Assembly: GCA_903813345.2 (NCBI GenBank) | Contig: CAIIXF020000001.1 | Location: 3,598,001-3,662,000 of the forward strand | Length of the DNA: 64,000 nucleotides | Origin: Owenia fusiformis | Lineage: Eukaryota; Annelida; Polychaeta; Sabellida; Oweniidae | Reading direction: 5' to 3' | Shown here: positions 1 through 12,915 of the stretch, one piece after another | How the letters are laid out: every line of letters starts with the position of its first letter | Numbering within the stretch: the stretch's first letter is position 1 | The notes under the pieces: generated by a model | Told to the model about the DNA's origin: nothing | What the model saw: the letters and a program-made list of their open reading frames with translations, nothing else | The model's database searches: none | Program-made: the position numbers and the translations under genes

Positions 1-2104
1 GGTTAGAAATAACAATACAAAAATAAGATTATTGCTACACCAACTGTGATAGTATACAGAATAAGTGAATTAAGACTGAGGTGCCATGTAGCACCCGAGG
101 TGATTCTAGGTGGGATCGGATTATATACACATGCAACACATGGCCATGTCAACTGCCAGTTCAGATGTTCAGTATGCGTGTGAACAGGCAGTGACGTTTC
201 CCATTGACCAGATTACTGTAACAGACTGTATCATGAGAAATGGACAATAGGAGGTGACCACTGCCAGGAGAACACATGCAACATCTCCATTCTAATTGGC
301 TGATGGGAAAGGTGAACAGAAGATGTAACTGACTGATCGGGAGAGTGAAGAAGATATGGTGAACCAGGAAAAGGAAGGCACATGGTCAAGGAAGAGGAAA
401 TAGAGGAGTCGGCTGATCATAATGTCAGTCAGTTGCAGTCATTGTTAAAGTAGCTTTGGGTGGAAACTGCTGTCCAAAACAAGGGAGAATATCAGTGGGA
501 ATACGGTGTGATGTTTATACTGTTGATTAGTGCTGTTAGTGTTTATGATTAGTTCCTTGTTTTGAATTCATGTAGTTGTGTAATCACTAGGTGCCATAAA
601 GCACTACGGAACCAACATAGAGATCACAGAGTTCAAGGTCAAACTCAATTTGGTAAATGAAATCTCCCTCCTCCCTCCACACTGCTTGATAACACCATAT
701 AGACAGAGAAGACCAACATAAAGTCAGCTACTTGTCTCTGAAGAATGTCTCTGACAATTACGAAAATCGAAACTAACTCAAGGTGAAGCAATCAGCAAGT
801 TTTCCATCAGTTTGCGGCCATCACGAGATAGCAGTAAATTAAAGCGGCATTATCTTGCTTATAAATCCTCCACGTTCAAGTTTATCAACTTTACTTGAAT
901 GTATGTGGATTAGCTCTGATTTGTTGAATTAGTACAAATCTCTGCACCCGTGTGGTGTATTAAGATTATCCTGGGATAATATCTGCTATGGCATATTAAC
1001 ACTCTGGGTTATCTTTTAATTATCGTCTGGTGTATGTTAAAACAACATCAATTTGGTATGGGTCTTTATCAATATGATTATCATCACTAATGAGGCCAGT
1101 TATTGATGATATCAAATCATATTCACATTTTATATTCTAAGACATACACCATTATATCCTTTCCCCATGATATTAATGTAATATGAAATTACCAGATTAC
1201 AGCCATAATGGGACTACATGAATCATATATAATACCTTGGTATAATTTCCTGATTAATGAAATGGCTATTCAACAATTGATCAATATTGTACAGTCATCC
1301 ACCCATAGAACCCTCATCATGATCATAATGGTTGATCATGTGTGTTATTATGGTATTATGAAATAAATCTAAATAGAATCTATTGTATCTTCCACTGTGT
1401 GTGTCATATCTAGGATTGCTACAAAGCTGTATGAATTGAGATGCAATAGAATGAATCTTATACCAGATTGCAAAGAAGACACACGGTATGAATGGTTTAA
1501 TACAAAACATATTTGTTACTGATCAGAACACACAAGGGGCAACATTTGAAATGCACTATTACACTTAAATCACCTTAAACAATATCAAACATGAAAGTAT
1601 ATCCAGAGAAAGAGTCTAACAACTGAAAATATGCAATATGAGTCTACTGTACCCTCGAGTTAGCACATCTAGGTAGCACTACTATATGGTACCACTATTG
1701 GCACCACTATATAAACCACTAGTAGCACCACTATATAAAACCACTAGATAATACCACTAAACTACCACAAAACTAAGCTTTCTTTGCATAGTTTAAATGT
1801 TCACTTCCAAGAAGATACCTTAGGGTAGATCACATTTCTGGTTCATTAATCCAACATGCTGAAGATGTCTTCAAATCGAATCTACTTTCTTGTGACATGT
1901 ATAACACATTGGCAGTATTTTTATCTCTACAATTATTCCAAACAGATGGGGGAGATAGATTGAGCCAAAGAGATGACATTCGTAAAGCCTTCCTTCATAG
2001 GAATTTGGCATATACTTCAACAAAAACTTTTTCATATCATACAGTGTCCAGTAAATTGCAAAGATATTTTCAATGACCAAACAAGCTCATTTGTTTATTT
2101 CTAG
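1..2104. other. Left end, no gene seen
   Basis: Positions 60-560 are less AT-rich than the rest and hold the word AGGTGCCATGTAGCAC near 80, echoed as AGGTGCCATAAAGCAC near 591. This could be a decayed mobile element. 600-2104 is AT-rich with one minisatellite and no supported gene. Confidence 0.4.
1672..1775. repeat. Short minisatellite, unit about 24 bp
   Basis: About four imperfect copies of (TAG)CACCACTATATAAA(A)CCACTAG follow one another. They are distinguished by ACTAT and ACCACT words. Confidence 0.8.
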
Positions 2105-2320
2105 ATCCTATTGGAATCTTCTAACACAAACACAATGCTGTCAACATGTTTCTATCATAGAAGACCCTCTGTAGATATGATATCCCCTGGTCAGCAAAAA
2201 CCAAGAGATAACAATATTATGAAACCTGATCTTGCAGACAAAACTTTTAAAAACCAACAGACTTCACTGAGTGCATCTTCAGGCATTCTGTACTGTACAG
2301 TACAGGGAAGTTTTGACTGA
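2105..2320 (+). CDS. Candidate plus-strand exon, polar tail-like sequence
   Basis: The acceptor TTTGTTTATTTCTAG is followed directly by 71 open codons ending in TGA at 2318-2320. The peptide is polar and disordered-looking (FYHRRPSVDM, then DNNIMKPDLADKTFKNQQTS), like a cytoplasmic tail. The best internal donor that would keep phase 0 with the 2901 exon is ACA|GTACAG near 2300, which is weak. It may be an alternative last exon, or chance. No family recognised. Confidence 0.25.
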   Translation: MLLESSNTNTMLSTCFYHRRPSVDMISPGQQKPRDNNIMKPDLADKTFKNQQTSLSASSGILYCTVQGSFD

Positions 2321-2900
2321 CTTTGACCATACGTCTTGAAGGTACTCTAAACTTATTTTGAGGTAGCCCAAAATTCTAAAAATTATAAACGTGCTAAACC
2401 ATATTTGTAAGTTGGGGAGGGGGCATTATGAGCTCAACTGCATTAAATGTTATCACAAGTGCAACAGGCAGCTATTAAAATGATTCTAGGATGCTGGCAA
2501 GAGACAACAAGTTCAAATATGATATGTTCAAGTCTCCACCTCCAGCTGCAAGACATGTTACTTATAGGTTTATTATGATTTAATCATCTTAACTCGCCTT
2601 CTCACGTTTCTCTTTATGAGATTTTTGGTCATTTATTTTCTAATCATCATTAGTAGCTTAACCCCTGGAGGCAGTCAGAAGCAATAACAGAAATAACCCG
2701 AGACAACTGACTTCTGACTTTAACATCTAAGATCTCATTGGGCAGTTTCACAAAATTTGTCCCAAACCCTGTTCCCATAAATCATCTATTACGCCACACT
2801 GGGTGTTCTTAACACTTATGGGAGCAGTTTTTTCTCTTATTTTCTACATGATTTAAAAAAGATTTTCTGTACAAAACATCCAATAAAATTCAATCCACAG

Positions 2901-2996
2901 GAGTTCGCCTATAATACTGGGAGTGGTGATACTGCAGCAGGCAATAATGATGAAGTTAAGCAGGACTCTGCAATCATCACCATGGAGATAGGATCA
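2901..2996 (+). CDS. Candidate plus-strand exon, 32 codons, phase 0 to 0
   Basis: The acceptor ATTCAATCCACAG and the donor TCA|GTAAGA bracket 96 bases that are open only in the phase-0 frame for their whole length. The peptide starts EFAYNTGSGDTAAGNN and ends SAIITMEIGS. It is acidic and glycine-rich. GC is about 46 percent by eye against about one third around it. It joins in frame to the exon at 3155 across a 158-bp intron. The product is not recognised. A low-complexity cytoplasmic or linker segment is a fair description. Confidence 0.38.
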
Positions 2997-3154
2997 GTAA
3001 GACTTACAGATAGCAGAGATAAAGAAAGTAATTGGGGAGAAATGGCTCGACTGTGTTCTACTTATACACCATTTGTCAGACCTTTACCCTCATTTGTCTT
3101 TTACACTTTAATCTCAGCAGATTGGATCCAATGTATTTCTACTATATTTTTCAG

Positions 3155-3190
3155 AATTTATTAGCCCGGAAAAGTACAAAATGTGTATAG
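3155..3190 (+). CDS. Candidate last exon of the plus-strand gene
   Basis: A strong acceptor (TTTCTACTATATTTTTCAG) is followed by NLLARKSTKCV and a TAG at 3188-3190, in phase 0 with the 2901-2996 exon. ATTAAA, the second most common polyadenylation signal, lies at 3304-3309, about 115 bp past the stop. Confidence 0.33.
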   Translation, partial: NLLARKSTKCV

Positions 3191-3303
3191 CATATGAAAC
3201 AAATCTATTCGCTTTGGGATTTATGTATGTGTCGTTTGTTTGGAAAGTATTGCGCTTAATCAGTATTTCCTTAAATCTTGCATTACTGTCCAAAAGTGTT
3301 GGA

Positions 3304-3309
3304 ATTAAA
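3304..3309 (+). terminator. Possible polyadenylation signal ATTAAA
   Basis: ATTAAA is suitably placed for a transcript ending after the candidate stop at 3190. The hexamer is common in AT-rich DNA, so this alone is weak. Confidence 0.2.
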
Positions 3310-6275
3310 TGATTGAGGTCTTTTTATGAGAAACCTCATGTCCAGTGAGGTTGAACTTTACGATGATCGATGACATCTCCTCCGATTCATTTTAATTTAT
3401 GGAAAGTAAAAGAGAAAATACCACATAAACCACCGCCCTCTTATTACAAAGGTGATTTTTTAAGACATTAAATTACAGTTGGTCAAATAGTCTTGACTTC
3501 ATTTTAGAAAGGATTTTAATTATGATTAATGTGGAAGAGTAGGCTATAATTAATGGTCATTTACTTTCACAACACCTGGGACTGAATCTCATGTTATCAC
3601 TAGTGAAAGGTACACATAGTAATATTTATAAACAATTCAGAGAAGCTTTTAGTGGGAAATCTACCTTCCTATGTTTTATGAATGCATTGAATTGCAAAAG
3701 AGCATAGAAATGGTAAAGAACTTAAGAGACAAGAACTATTCAGATTCTGCTAATTGTAGATATGACAACAGCAGCTGTATCATGAACTGCCCGGGGCTGA
3801 GTAAATCATATGTACATTTGCTCATTTCTTTTTGTATGCCTATTGAGACCAATATAAACATTCATTGATTTACTGGGACCTGTTGGACATTCAATGAATC
3901 CCCAATCAAAATCAACATTTTGAAATGATTTCGACAAGAACAGAATACTACTAAGGGTTAATTTAATGTTATTTTACTAACATGCCTGATTAGACCCCAA
4001 TATCTCGAAAAAATCTTTTTTAATACGAAGGATAATAATTTGATCAATAGAGTTATTCTATTAACCGAGCTTGATTGGGGCAGTGATTCTCTATAACATG
4101 CTAGAGTTAATACATTTCATTGATTTATACAAATGTGATCAAAATCAGTTAAAGAAGGAATTGTGTTGGATTCTATGGACGCATTTAACATAGGAATGCT
4201 ACTTTTGAACCAACGCTGATAGAATCAGTCGATGAGGACACTACTTAGGGACCTTTTCCGACCCCTCTTTATGCAAACAAAAACATTTAAAACAGTTTTT
4301 ATTCATGTCATGATTGATTTTTGATGAATATATTCTGTTTTAAATCAAATCAAAAAAGCTCCTGTCAGCTTGAAAAAGTGTATTAATAAATGGGATTTGA
4401 AGACATAAGTAATGGCTCATAATGTCCAATAGATCAGGAAACCACAAGATAAAATTCAAAAAACTTTTGAACAAAAAAGCATTCACTTTATCTTATTAGA
4501 ATGATAAATCACTTGTGCCATGACTCCAATTTATCAAGGAGGATCTCCATTCAAAAGAAAATGATATATTTTTGACATGGGGGCTGAACTCGTGTTCTAC
4601 GGACTGCTCTTATATTATTTACACAGTCAGACAAGATACATTTTTTGTTTTTTACTCCTTGGCTGTAAAGTTCTGTATAACTCAGACACACAGTGGATAA
4701 CATTCGTGTTTAAGACGATAAAACCTTGTTCAGTTAAAAGGTGAAATGATGGATACAAAATAAAATGGTGATATAAATAATGATACCCATTCATCAAAAT
4801 GTACAGAATAACTACAAAAAACATAAAAATAAAACTTTCCAACTGATTTAGATCTACATATTTTCTAAATGTCTTAACAATAATCTACTTTAAAGGATAT
4901 AAAACGATTTGACTTTTCTGGATTTTGAACCCTGTTGCGCCTCCAGATGAGCAAATTCTAGTAGAAATAAAATAATAAAATCTGGGTAAAATTCAATCAG
5001 ATTCTACATGATGGATTATCACTGAATGTGTTATATTATTGTTGCCTATTTGACATATTACACAGACTTAACAGTGAGCATAATTTCTCAGGGGGAAAGT
5101 TAGTTCATTTAAAGTGACATCCCCTCTAACTGCTGTCATAAGATGACAATAGAGTGTCATAATAATGAAGATAAATAACATTTATGGATAGTAACTGTCT
5201 ATTTAAAAAGGTTTCTGATCATGTCTGCTTTGTTGAAACCAACTTCAACAATTGGTGATATGAAAAGTATTAATCTATAAATTGTGAATCAGGAGACAGA
5301 TTCTGCCAGATTCCTGTATTATATTGGCCTCCTCTGTATTTTGGTCTGTTTCTATTCAAAGCAACAGTCTTGTGGACTTTCATTATGGGTCAGATTTGGT
5401 ATGTATATGGTAGGGATGGGGGAGGGGGCTGTATACAGGGTTGAAGCTAGACTAGAAAAAATGTTGAATCCCCATCAACTAGAGACACTACCCTCTCACT
5501 TTTATAGATGATTTTGATGCTGATAAGATCTTTAAAATCTCAAATGGATCTTGAATGGCCTTTTATAGAAGAACGTGAAATCAGAAAATAATGTTTGATT
5601 CTTATATAGTGAAAAACATTGTAATTTTCATACTAACTACATTAGACCGTAGATTTATCTCTAGCTTGAGGCACCTAGACTGAGTTTAGGTCTTGCAAAG
5701 AGTCGAGAAGTCAAGAAATTGTGTTCCGACTGTCTAGATTGGATTTTCTCTTTGAGAATTCTACTTGTGTTTGAGTGCTGAGTCACTGAGATTGCTACTG
5801 CATTGTTTGCATTCACTTATTTCTCAGAGATCATCAGACACCAGTTGCATACTGATCAACTAAAGCAAGTATAATTGAATTAATACAAAATGAGCAGCTT
5901 GCCTTCTAAAGTAAGACACAATAAGCCCATATTTCACTCTCTGTAAATTACTAGATATGCAGATGTATCTCTGGATACTGATGGTTTCAAAAGGTACAGT
6001 CGGAATTACCATGGACTTGAATTAAACAATTTATAAACTGAGTTATCATGGTACATCATGTCTGTGTTTGCAATAGAAGACTGAGGATGCATTGGACTCA
6101 AAGGATATGATGATTGCTTGGCTCTAGAGAAAACAAAAACCTTTTACCCTTAAATTTTATTTGCATTTACAGTAAATGGGAATAGTATATAGAATATAGC
6201 TGAATACTGATATGTAAATTACAAACAGAACCCATTTATAAAACAATGAGAATAGAAAATATATTTTTTACTTAC
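3310..6275. other. AT-rich stretch, no supported feature
   Basis: Short ORFs only. A pyrimidine-AG at about 4794 on the minus strand opens a 55-codon frame to 4627 that would fit the phase of the 6276 exon, but its composition is background-like. Confidence 0.5.
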
Positions 6276-6319
6276 CGCCTGGTGCTTGAGTGGTCGCCAT
6301 AGGAACCGTATCACTGAGT
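6276..6319 (-). CDS. Candidate start-codon exon (MATTQAPG)
   Basis: On the minus strand, TATTTGTTTGCAG precedes and GTAAGT follows a 44-base exon of about 55 percent GC, well above background. An ATG at 6300-6298 begins MATTQAPG and the exon ends one base into the next codon. The frame is also open upstream (LSDTVP), so it could be internal instead. Its position about 1 kb downstream of the CpG-dense island, in the right orientation, favours a 5' coding exon spliced to an untranslated first exon. The next exon should lie below 6276 and begin with two bases of a split codon. No family recognised. Confidence 0.42.
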
Positions 6320-6859
6320 CTGCAAACAAATAGGAGAAACTGCATTATTATCCAGTAGCGGTCCATGCTTGCGAATTGAGACATAAATCTCCCTATTATC
6401 ATATCTCCGTGTATCTTCATGTAAAACATAAATGTTGGGAATGTCAGAATATTACTGAGAAGATAATATATTCCACAACACAAGGTGGTCTCCTATTTAT
6501 CTCTCTAACTTCATCAGTGTAAATAAAAAGCAAATATCCAAAATATGAGTTCCAAGTTTTATGTTTTTTTATAATCAAATTCTTTCTTGATCCCTATGTC
6601 CAGTCTGGTGTAGATAAAACTGAGAAAATATCAATTCTGTAGTTTCTCTATATTTCCACACTGTCAGGTATAATGGATGTTCTACTCTGTATTTGTACTA
6701 TTTACCAACACATGAGTGGTAAAGTGTCTTGAGTACTTGTGTGCACTGATTTCCTTAATGTTTTAGCCACAAATTAAAAGCCTAATACCCTGCCTGATGA
6801 AAGACCTTATTTCCCTAGCAGAGTGCCAGCTTAGAGAAATACCAATAAACTTTCAACAA

Positions 6860-7740
6860 CTCTTAATTCTCCCTTTCGCGGTTCGCTTTTTGAATCAGAA
6901 CGTTCGCAAATATGCAGTGAAGAAGCACTCAAAAAAGGACAAAATTTGATAGGTCAATATTTTCCCACTATGCATTTCGCGTAGACTATTTGCGTGACCC
7001 GAAAGTTCTAAATGAAACTAATTACGCAATTTTGTTTTTACACCCGCACGCTAAATAAAACAATGACACCATCGGAAGTATTCTTCTTTGTCATTGCTTT
7101 AATAGTCAGTATATCGAGTTTAATCAATAAAAGATTGACAAAATTCGGAAACGAGTACTATAGATTTGCTTTCGGACCACTGAACAGATTGACCTAGATA
7201 ATAGCGACGAGTCTTCATTGGTCTACTGCTCAGTTGTTTGTGGGTTTTCAACGTAACTCTATAATGTAATTTGAAGATGAATACTTTTATTCAGTTGTTG
7301 CATCGATGTTGCAGTTTGAAGTGCGGTAAGATTGGCATGAAAGTATTGAAAGTCGAATGGAATTGTTTTTTCCAATATGGCGACTAGTCAACTGATCACG
7401 TGACCTTCTTTTCCGGAATATTTTCTCACTTTTCAATCATCGTTTTCACCACGCTATGAAGGCAATACAATGAAAAAATAGCTGTTGTATTAAGATTAAT
7501 AAGAGATCAATCGTTTCTTATAATTTTTTCTGTTCTCTCGTACGGGAATATGAACGAATATATCGTTTGAAAAATAGGTGTGAAAATCCCCATGTTAAAC
7601 CTATGAGGGAAAACAAGGAAGTATAAATTTGTTCCTCCGCGAACTGCATCATGGGAAATATTTTGACCATATAAGGAAAGATTTTCGCGTCTCCCCTTTT
7701 GAAGAGGGAACAACGATTACAATAATTGCAATAATCTCTA
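6860..7740. promoter_or_regulatory. CpG-dense promoter-like island
   Basis: CpG is scarce elsewhere in the window but frequent here: about twenty occur in 6870-7200 (TTCGCGG, GTTCGC, TTCGCGTAG, GCGTGACCCG, CCGCACGC and others). A cluster at 7372-7418 holds CCAATATGGCGAC (YY1-type), TCACGTGA (7396-7403, a CACGTG E-box as bound by USF/TFE) and the palindrome TTCCGGAA (7411-7418, ETS-type). This combination is typical of animal housekeeping promoters. The island lies between a plus-strand candidate first exon ending at 7325 and a minus-strand start-codon exon at 6319-6276, so it may be bidirectional. The motif calls are seen; promoter function is inferred. Confidence 0.5.
7277..7325 (+). CDS. 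Candidate first coding exon beside the CpG island
   Basis: A good donor (GCG|GTAAGATT) closes this plus-strand segment. Two starts are possible. ATG at 7277, with A at -3, reads MNTFIQLLHRCCSLKC and ends with one base over, a presequence-like peptide. ATG at 7306 reads MLQFEVR and ends with two bases over. The second fits the phase of the next candidate exon at 8617; the first has the better start context. Only one can be right. Confidence 0.3.
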
Positions 7741-8616
7741 AAGTATACTAATTGGGCACACATATAGAATGAGATGCAGTGCTGATTGTTTTCTGTTCTG
7801 CAATAATCTCAGATAATCCTAACACCAGTGCAGTCCAGCTCTGTTTCCCGTAGTTATCACTTCTAACCCTAACTCGATCAATCTGCTACCTCTCAAGTAA
7901 ACGTTTCAATCAATTTACAACCAAAATTGATTCCATAATTTTTGTGTCTATATAAAAGTTTTCTAGTCGTGCGTGTATTGATTTGGTTCAAACTCAGTAA
8001 TAGGCAGCTCATCAGTTGCTTTCAGGTAATATCTCCATCGCATCACAGTCCGTTTACATATCAAGTGATTTCTGCCCAAGACTAATTCATCTGTCTACTT
8101 AATCAATATCTACGTCCTCTAGACCACAACAATAAACTAATTGCACCGAAACCATATATCTGTGTTATATCATCACTAACTTGATTAATTTTGTGGCCAA
8201 AGTCACAACCTCTCTTTATTAGATCACACTAATCTATAATAGATTTCCAGGTATATTTCTTGATGGGATTATCCCAGTGTCTATAATACATGTATGTTAA
8301 CAAGCTAAGTGTTTGATTGCATGTAATTACATGTATTCTATTAAGATTGTGTAATGATCAACAGTGTTAATCGATAATTATGTAAGATAACATCCTCTAA
8401 GATGTTATATTTTTCTTCGCTTTCATAAACAGGTTAATAAATCCAGATGGTTGCTTTTCTAAAACATCAATACTTTCAATAAGCAGAGTATATGTATACT
8501 CTTTATTAAAATCTATTCAAGTGACTGTTTTTTATTTCATGTCCATCGTTGCTTTATAGTATCACTAAATTATATATCATGCCAGCTGCTGGCTGCTTTA
8601 CTCCATTTCATTCCAG

Positions 8617-8658
8617 TGGTGAAGAGGTGAAGAGGTTACCCAAGTCAGCATCTATAAG
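8617..8658 (+). CDS. Candidate plus-strand exon, phase 2 to 2
   Basis: The acceptor is very strong (CTTTACTCCATTTCATTCCAG) and the donor AAG|GTGAAG is acceptable. Of three frames only one is open, reading GEEVKRLPKSASI. GC is near 48 percent. It is phase-compatible with an upstream exon starting at ATG 7306. No family recognised. Confidence 0.35.
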
Positions 8659-11600
8659 GTGAAGTGGTTAACACTGCATTGCCCACACATATATGGAGAG
8701 CCACAGCAATCAACACTGATATCAATGGGGATCATGTGATTGTTTCTTCAAAATAATGTCATCTGATTCAAAGGTCACCTCAGTTCCTGTGCATGTGTCT
8801 TGGATGACAACTAGCTGTTCATCACACTATCATCTCTCCCTGATCAATACAAAAGACTAGGAAGGTTGTATTACAAGCCCTGGGCTATATCTTGAGTGAC
8901 CTATGAGGTTAGATGATAGTACACAGCTCTTCTTCCAAAACAGATGTTAAAGGTCACAATAGTAAATTGTAATTTGTGTATTAGATCCTGTCAAATCCTT
9001 GTTACTGAATGATATCCAAGTTCTCAAGTTTTTGAAGTTCCATTTTATTTCATTATTAATATTTACAACAGTCCAAATAATTTCCCAAAATATGCGTCTT
9101 TATATATTGAAGCCCAGTTTTCAAAAATGTTTATGGAAATTGTTGTGGTCTTCAACAGCAGATGTCTCAAGTAAGAATAACCTATGAACATTTCAGCCCC
9201 ACCTATATCTGTACCTGCAAACTACATGCCAGCCCCCCAGGGTGTATTGTTATCTCACACCTCTCCTTTAACATATACTGTTATGTCACCAAGCGTTCAA
9301 GCCATAAACTTCCCTTTCTTTTAATTACTTCACTTTCCTTTTCTTCTAATTAGATTACTTATCATGTTCATTCAAACTGTAAATAAATTGGGTCTAATTG
9401 AATAATGTCAGCCACTGGTTGTCCACTAGAGCCTGCTGTTTGAATTTCTCACTGTGTATAATGATAAGATATTCTATATGTCCTTGTATCTCATGCTATG
9501 TTATTTTAATCAAGCTTTTTGTATAAATAGCATCAGCGTGAAGAATGATTTCATCGTTTGTTCGGTCGCCATAATTCCAGTATTGTTTTTATTAGAATAT
9601 CGTAATCTTTTGCTATGATATCAAATAAATTGTTTTCATTAGTGATTTTTCACTTAACATCCAATATTCTGTAGGACCATTGTATAGGCATCACGATGAG
9701 TTATGGTTTCCTCAATTTTCATTAACAATATTGTATTATATGTAAATGCCAGTGCTTATTTTACTGCAGTTTTACGACTCCATACTTTTATACACCTATC
9801 CCAGCAAATCGACTGGATACACCAATAATGGGACCAATACGAAGGGAGGTATCATCGACAATAGAACAGTTACTTCCAAAGTAATCATTACCTTTTCAAA
9901 CCCTTTCAATTAAACAAATAAAAACAACATTAGCCATGATGAAGATCACATCAGGTTTTGAGGATTGAATTTTTTTTACATCTGAGTATAACTCGATCAC
10001 GGCGACTTTAGAATTAAAACAATGACATTTAAAATGGTGATTATGATGTTGAAAATATACCCAGGGATAATGATAACATTAAAGATGGTAAATGCTTCAT
10101 TACATCACTTGGCTTTGATCATATAAAAATGAAAACCTTTTGAGATTAATACCACAAGTAGATGATAAAATCAAATAATAGACAAGCCATTTCCTTTGGG
10201 GGAATAAAGACCAACATCAATTTTAGACTAAACTTATCTTCAAAAATGTAACCTCCCAGACATGTTCATATAACAATTGTGTTTCCTGGGCTATTGATTG
10301 TTCAAATGTTGTTTCACTGGGGCCTTCAAGGCCTCTTAACTTGCATTTGGCAAACTTTGGCCAATGACATCAGATTGTTAAAGGTCAAACATTGCAGAAA
10401 TATTATTATAAGAAATTGTGTCTTATTATTGTTCAAAACTTCAAACGCATAAGAGCAAGTAACTTTAGTCAGCATGATATTTTAAAATGTCAATTTACAA
10501 CAGAAATAGACAATCTTAGGAGATTACAGGAGAAAAGAAACCTTTTAAATGTTCAATCTTGCCAAGTTGTATGTCACCCTTTATTGTTAATGTACATAAT
10601 GTCATCAAGTCACCAGTTTTGGATATGTTTCAAGCAGACAAAGATGGTTGGTTTAGCTCAAGGAAGCAAAAGTAATGTAGAAACTGCCAGATTGTCACTG
10701 CATCCCTGGTGACAAGTCATTTTGTCAATTATTGAGAACTCAACAGTGATACAGCTCCACACATGTAGGGTTTGAAGTGATTAATTAGCAATTGACTGTT
10801 TACTAATTGAAATGTTTAACATAGGCACATGCCTCCAAAAGTAGACAAGAACCAATTAATATTTCAAAACATGTCATTGTTTTATATTCAGAGATTGACT
10901 TCATGTTTGTTTGCTACTTTTGACAAACACTGCTGCCTATGAGCATGGCTACTTGAAAACAATATTCAATGAAACCCCAAATGCTTACTAAATAAATGTA
11001 AAAGCCAATATCACTAACTACAGAAGGAAGATGCTAAATTATCAGAAGCTCCAATCCCCATAATTGAATTATTTATTTATCTCCATTGGTTTATTTACAT
11101 ATTCAATTGAACATGATTTAATGCCAAAATTCATGCCAAGTGGCCGAAAAATAATAAATACCTTTGCAGGTATTCATATCTTCCTTTCGTGTTAACCACT
11201 AGAGATTGCACAACAGTAGGACAATTCAATAATGTTATAGCACATAATTGACATAATTATAACTGGGCTAGTCACAATTTGTCATTGGCCGTCAGAAGGA
11301 GATGCTATTATTGCCAATTAAACATTTGAGCAAGCCTATTATTTTGCTAACATTATGCAATTTGGGGGTTGTAGTGAACTATACATGACCTATGGTGAGC
11401 TTTAAATGTGGCCAACTGACATAGCTCATAAGATCTTATGTATAACAACATTGCAAATGCAATCATAATTGAGATATAGTATATAGTATATCTACATCTT
11501 AATTACTGATTTAAAGTCTCTTAACAGGTGTATCCATGAAGCAGCTAGGCTATACATACATACCAAGACTACCATGGGATCCTGGGCACAAAATAATATT

Positions 11601-11933
11601 CAACTACAAAAATACCCACTTCAGTATAATTTCGTGGTTTACTACATATTATTATGGGTTTACATGCAAAGTTGATTGGTACCACACTGGTGAAGGTTGC
11701 AGTTAAAGCCAGGATGAAGAAACTAGTTTTGTATTTTGTGTGAATTCCACATATTTATTTTGGGTCTGATACATAAACATAGTAGCTAAAGCAGGGTATT
11801 GCACCTTAAGAAATGCATAGATATCCTCTTTGATGTTTGTTCAGACATCACACATTGTCCAAACAGGTGATGCCACAACTTCAACAGTTTTTGTCCAGCA
11901 GCTCATAACTGCTACATAGCCCAAAGTTGGCGA
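8659..11933. other. AT-rich stretch, no supported feature
   Basis: A 106-codon ORF at 10392-10712 has background composition and no splice or start context. A possible 29-bp exon at about 10990-11018 on the minus strand (acceptor CATCTTCCTTCTGTAG) is too weak to list separately. Confidence 0.5.
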
Positions 11934-12325
11934 TGATACGGTATCAACTCGGGCTGTTGCAGGTGCAGGATCAGTTAGGGTTGTTACAGTATCAACTGGG
12001 TAGTTACAGTATCAATTTAGGTTGTTACAGTATTGACCTGGGTTACAGTATTGATTTTGGTTGTTACAATATTTGGTTGTTAAAGTATCAATTTAGGTTA
12101 TTACAGTATTGACTTAGGTTGTTTAGTATTGACTTGGGTTGTTAAAGTATCAATTTAGGTTGCTACAGTACTGGTTTGGGTTGTTACAGAATCAACTTAG
12201 GTTGTTTCAAGAACAGTTTGGGTTTTTATTATACGAACCTGTGTTGTTTAATAAGTACTAAGTTGAGTTGTTACAATTTCAACTTGAGTTGTTGGGAGTA
12301 TCAAAAAGGTTGTTACAGTATTAAC
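11934..12325. repeat. Degenerate minisatellite, about 21-bp unit
   Basis: The unit TTGTTACAGTATCAACTTAGG is repeated roughly eighteen times with substitutions and indels (TATTGACTTGGG, TATCAATTTAGG variants). The period is near a multiple of three, so two plus-strand ORFs over it read LGCYSI-like peptide repeats. These are by-products. Confidence 0.9.
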
Positions 12326-12828
12326 AGAATGGATATGCTGAGAGATCATAATTTCAGATATGGAATAATACTGAGGCTTCTTTTAAGTAAATAGCTTGGT
12401 GGCTTTGAAATGATAAAAGTAATCAAACAAGAATAATTAATTATAAAACCACAAATGTGAAGAAGCATAGCAGAATCATTCCAATGCTAAATAAAGACAA
12501 ATGAAAATGAAAGGAAAGAAACAATCAAGGAAGAATGTTAGATACCTCAAGAATTTGGTGATATCCCTGATCATTGAGACTCAACCTACAATTCTCAATT
12601 CTCATTTTGATGGATAGCAACAATCCTAACAGCCTTTCTGTGTTCTATGAGATATCCAGTGACAATTCCAAGCAGATTCTAATGACTTGGGCAGATGGTC
12701 GAAAGCTGTAGAAATGTCAATGAGAAATCCCAGGTATTGGGTCAATTTAAGAAGGAATGCCTCTGTCCACATGAGGTGCAATAGGATAACAGTGATACAT
12801 CCTTATTCTCATCCTGGCATTGAAAATA

Positions 12829-12915
12829 TACAGTGAGACCTCTAAAAATGAACAGTCTGGATCAAACTTGAAAACTCAAGCAAATCTAGAACTCAAAACA
12901 CCTCAGTAAAATTAT
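12829..12915. mobile_element. Decayed hairpin repeat family copy
   Basis: ATACAGTGAGACCTCTAAAAATGAACAG starts like the family, and CACCTCAGTAAAAT follows. The right arm is unrecognisable. Confidence 0.3.

Noticed and set aside
10392-10712. 106-codon plus-strand ORF
   Set aside because: Background composition, with no start context, splice sites or family resemblance.
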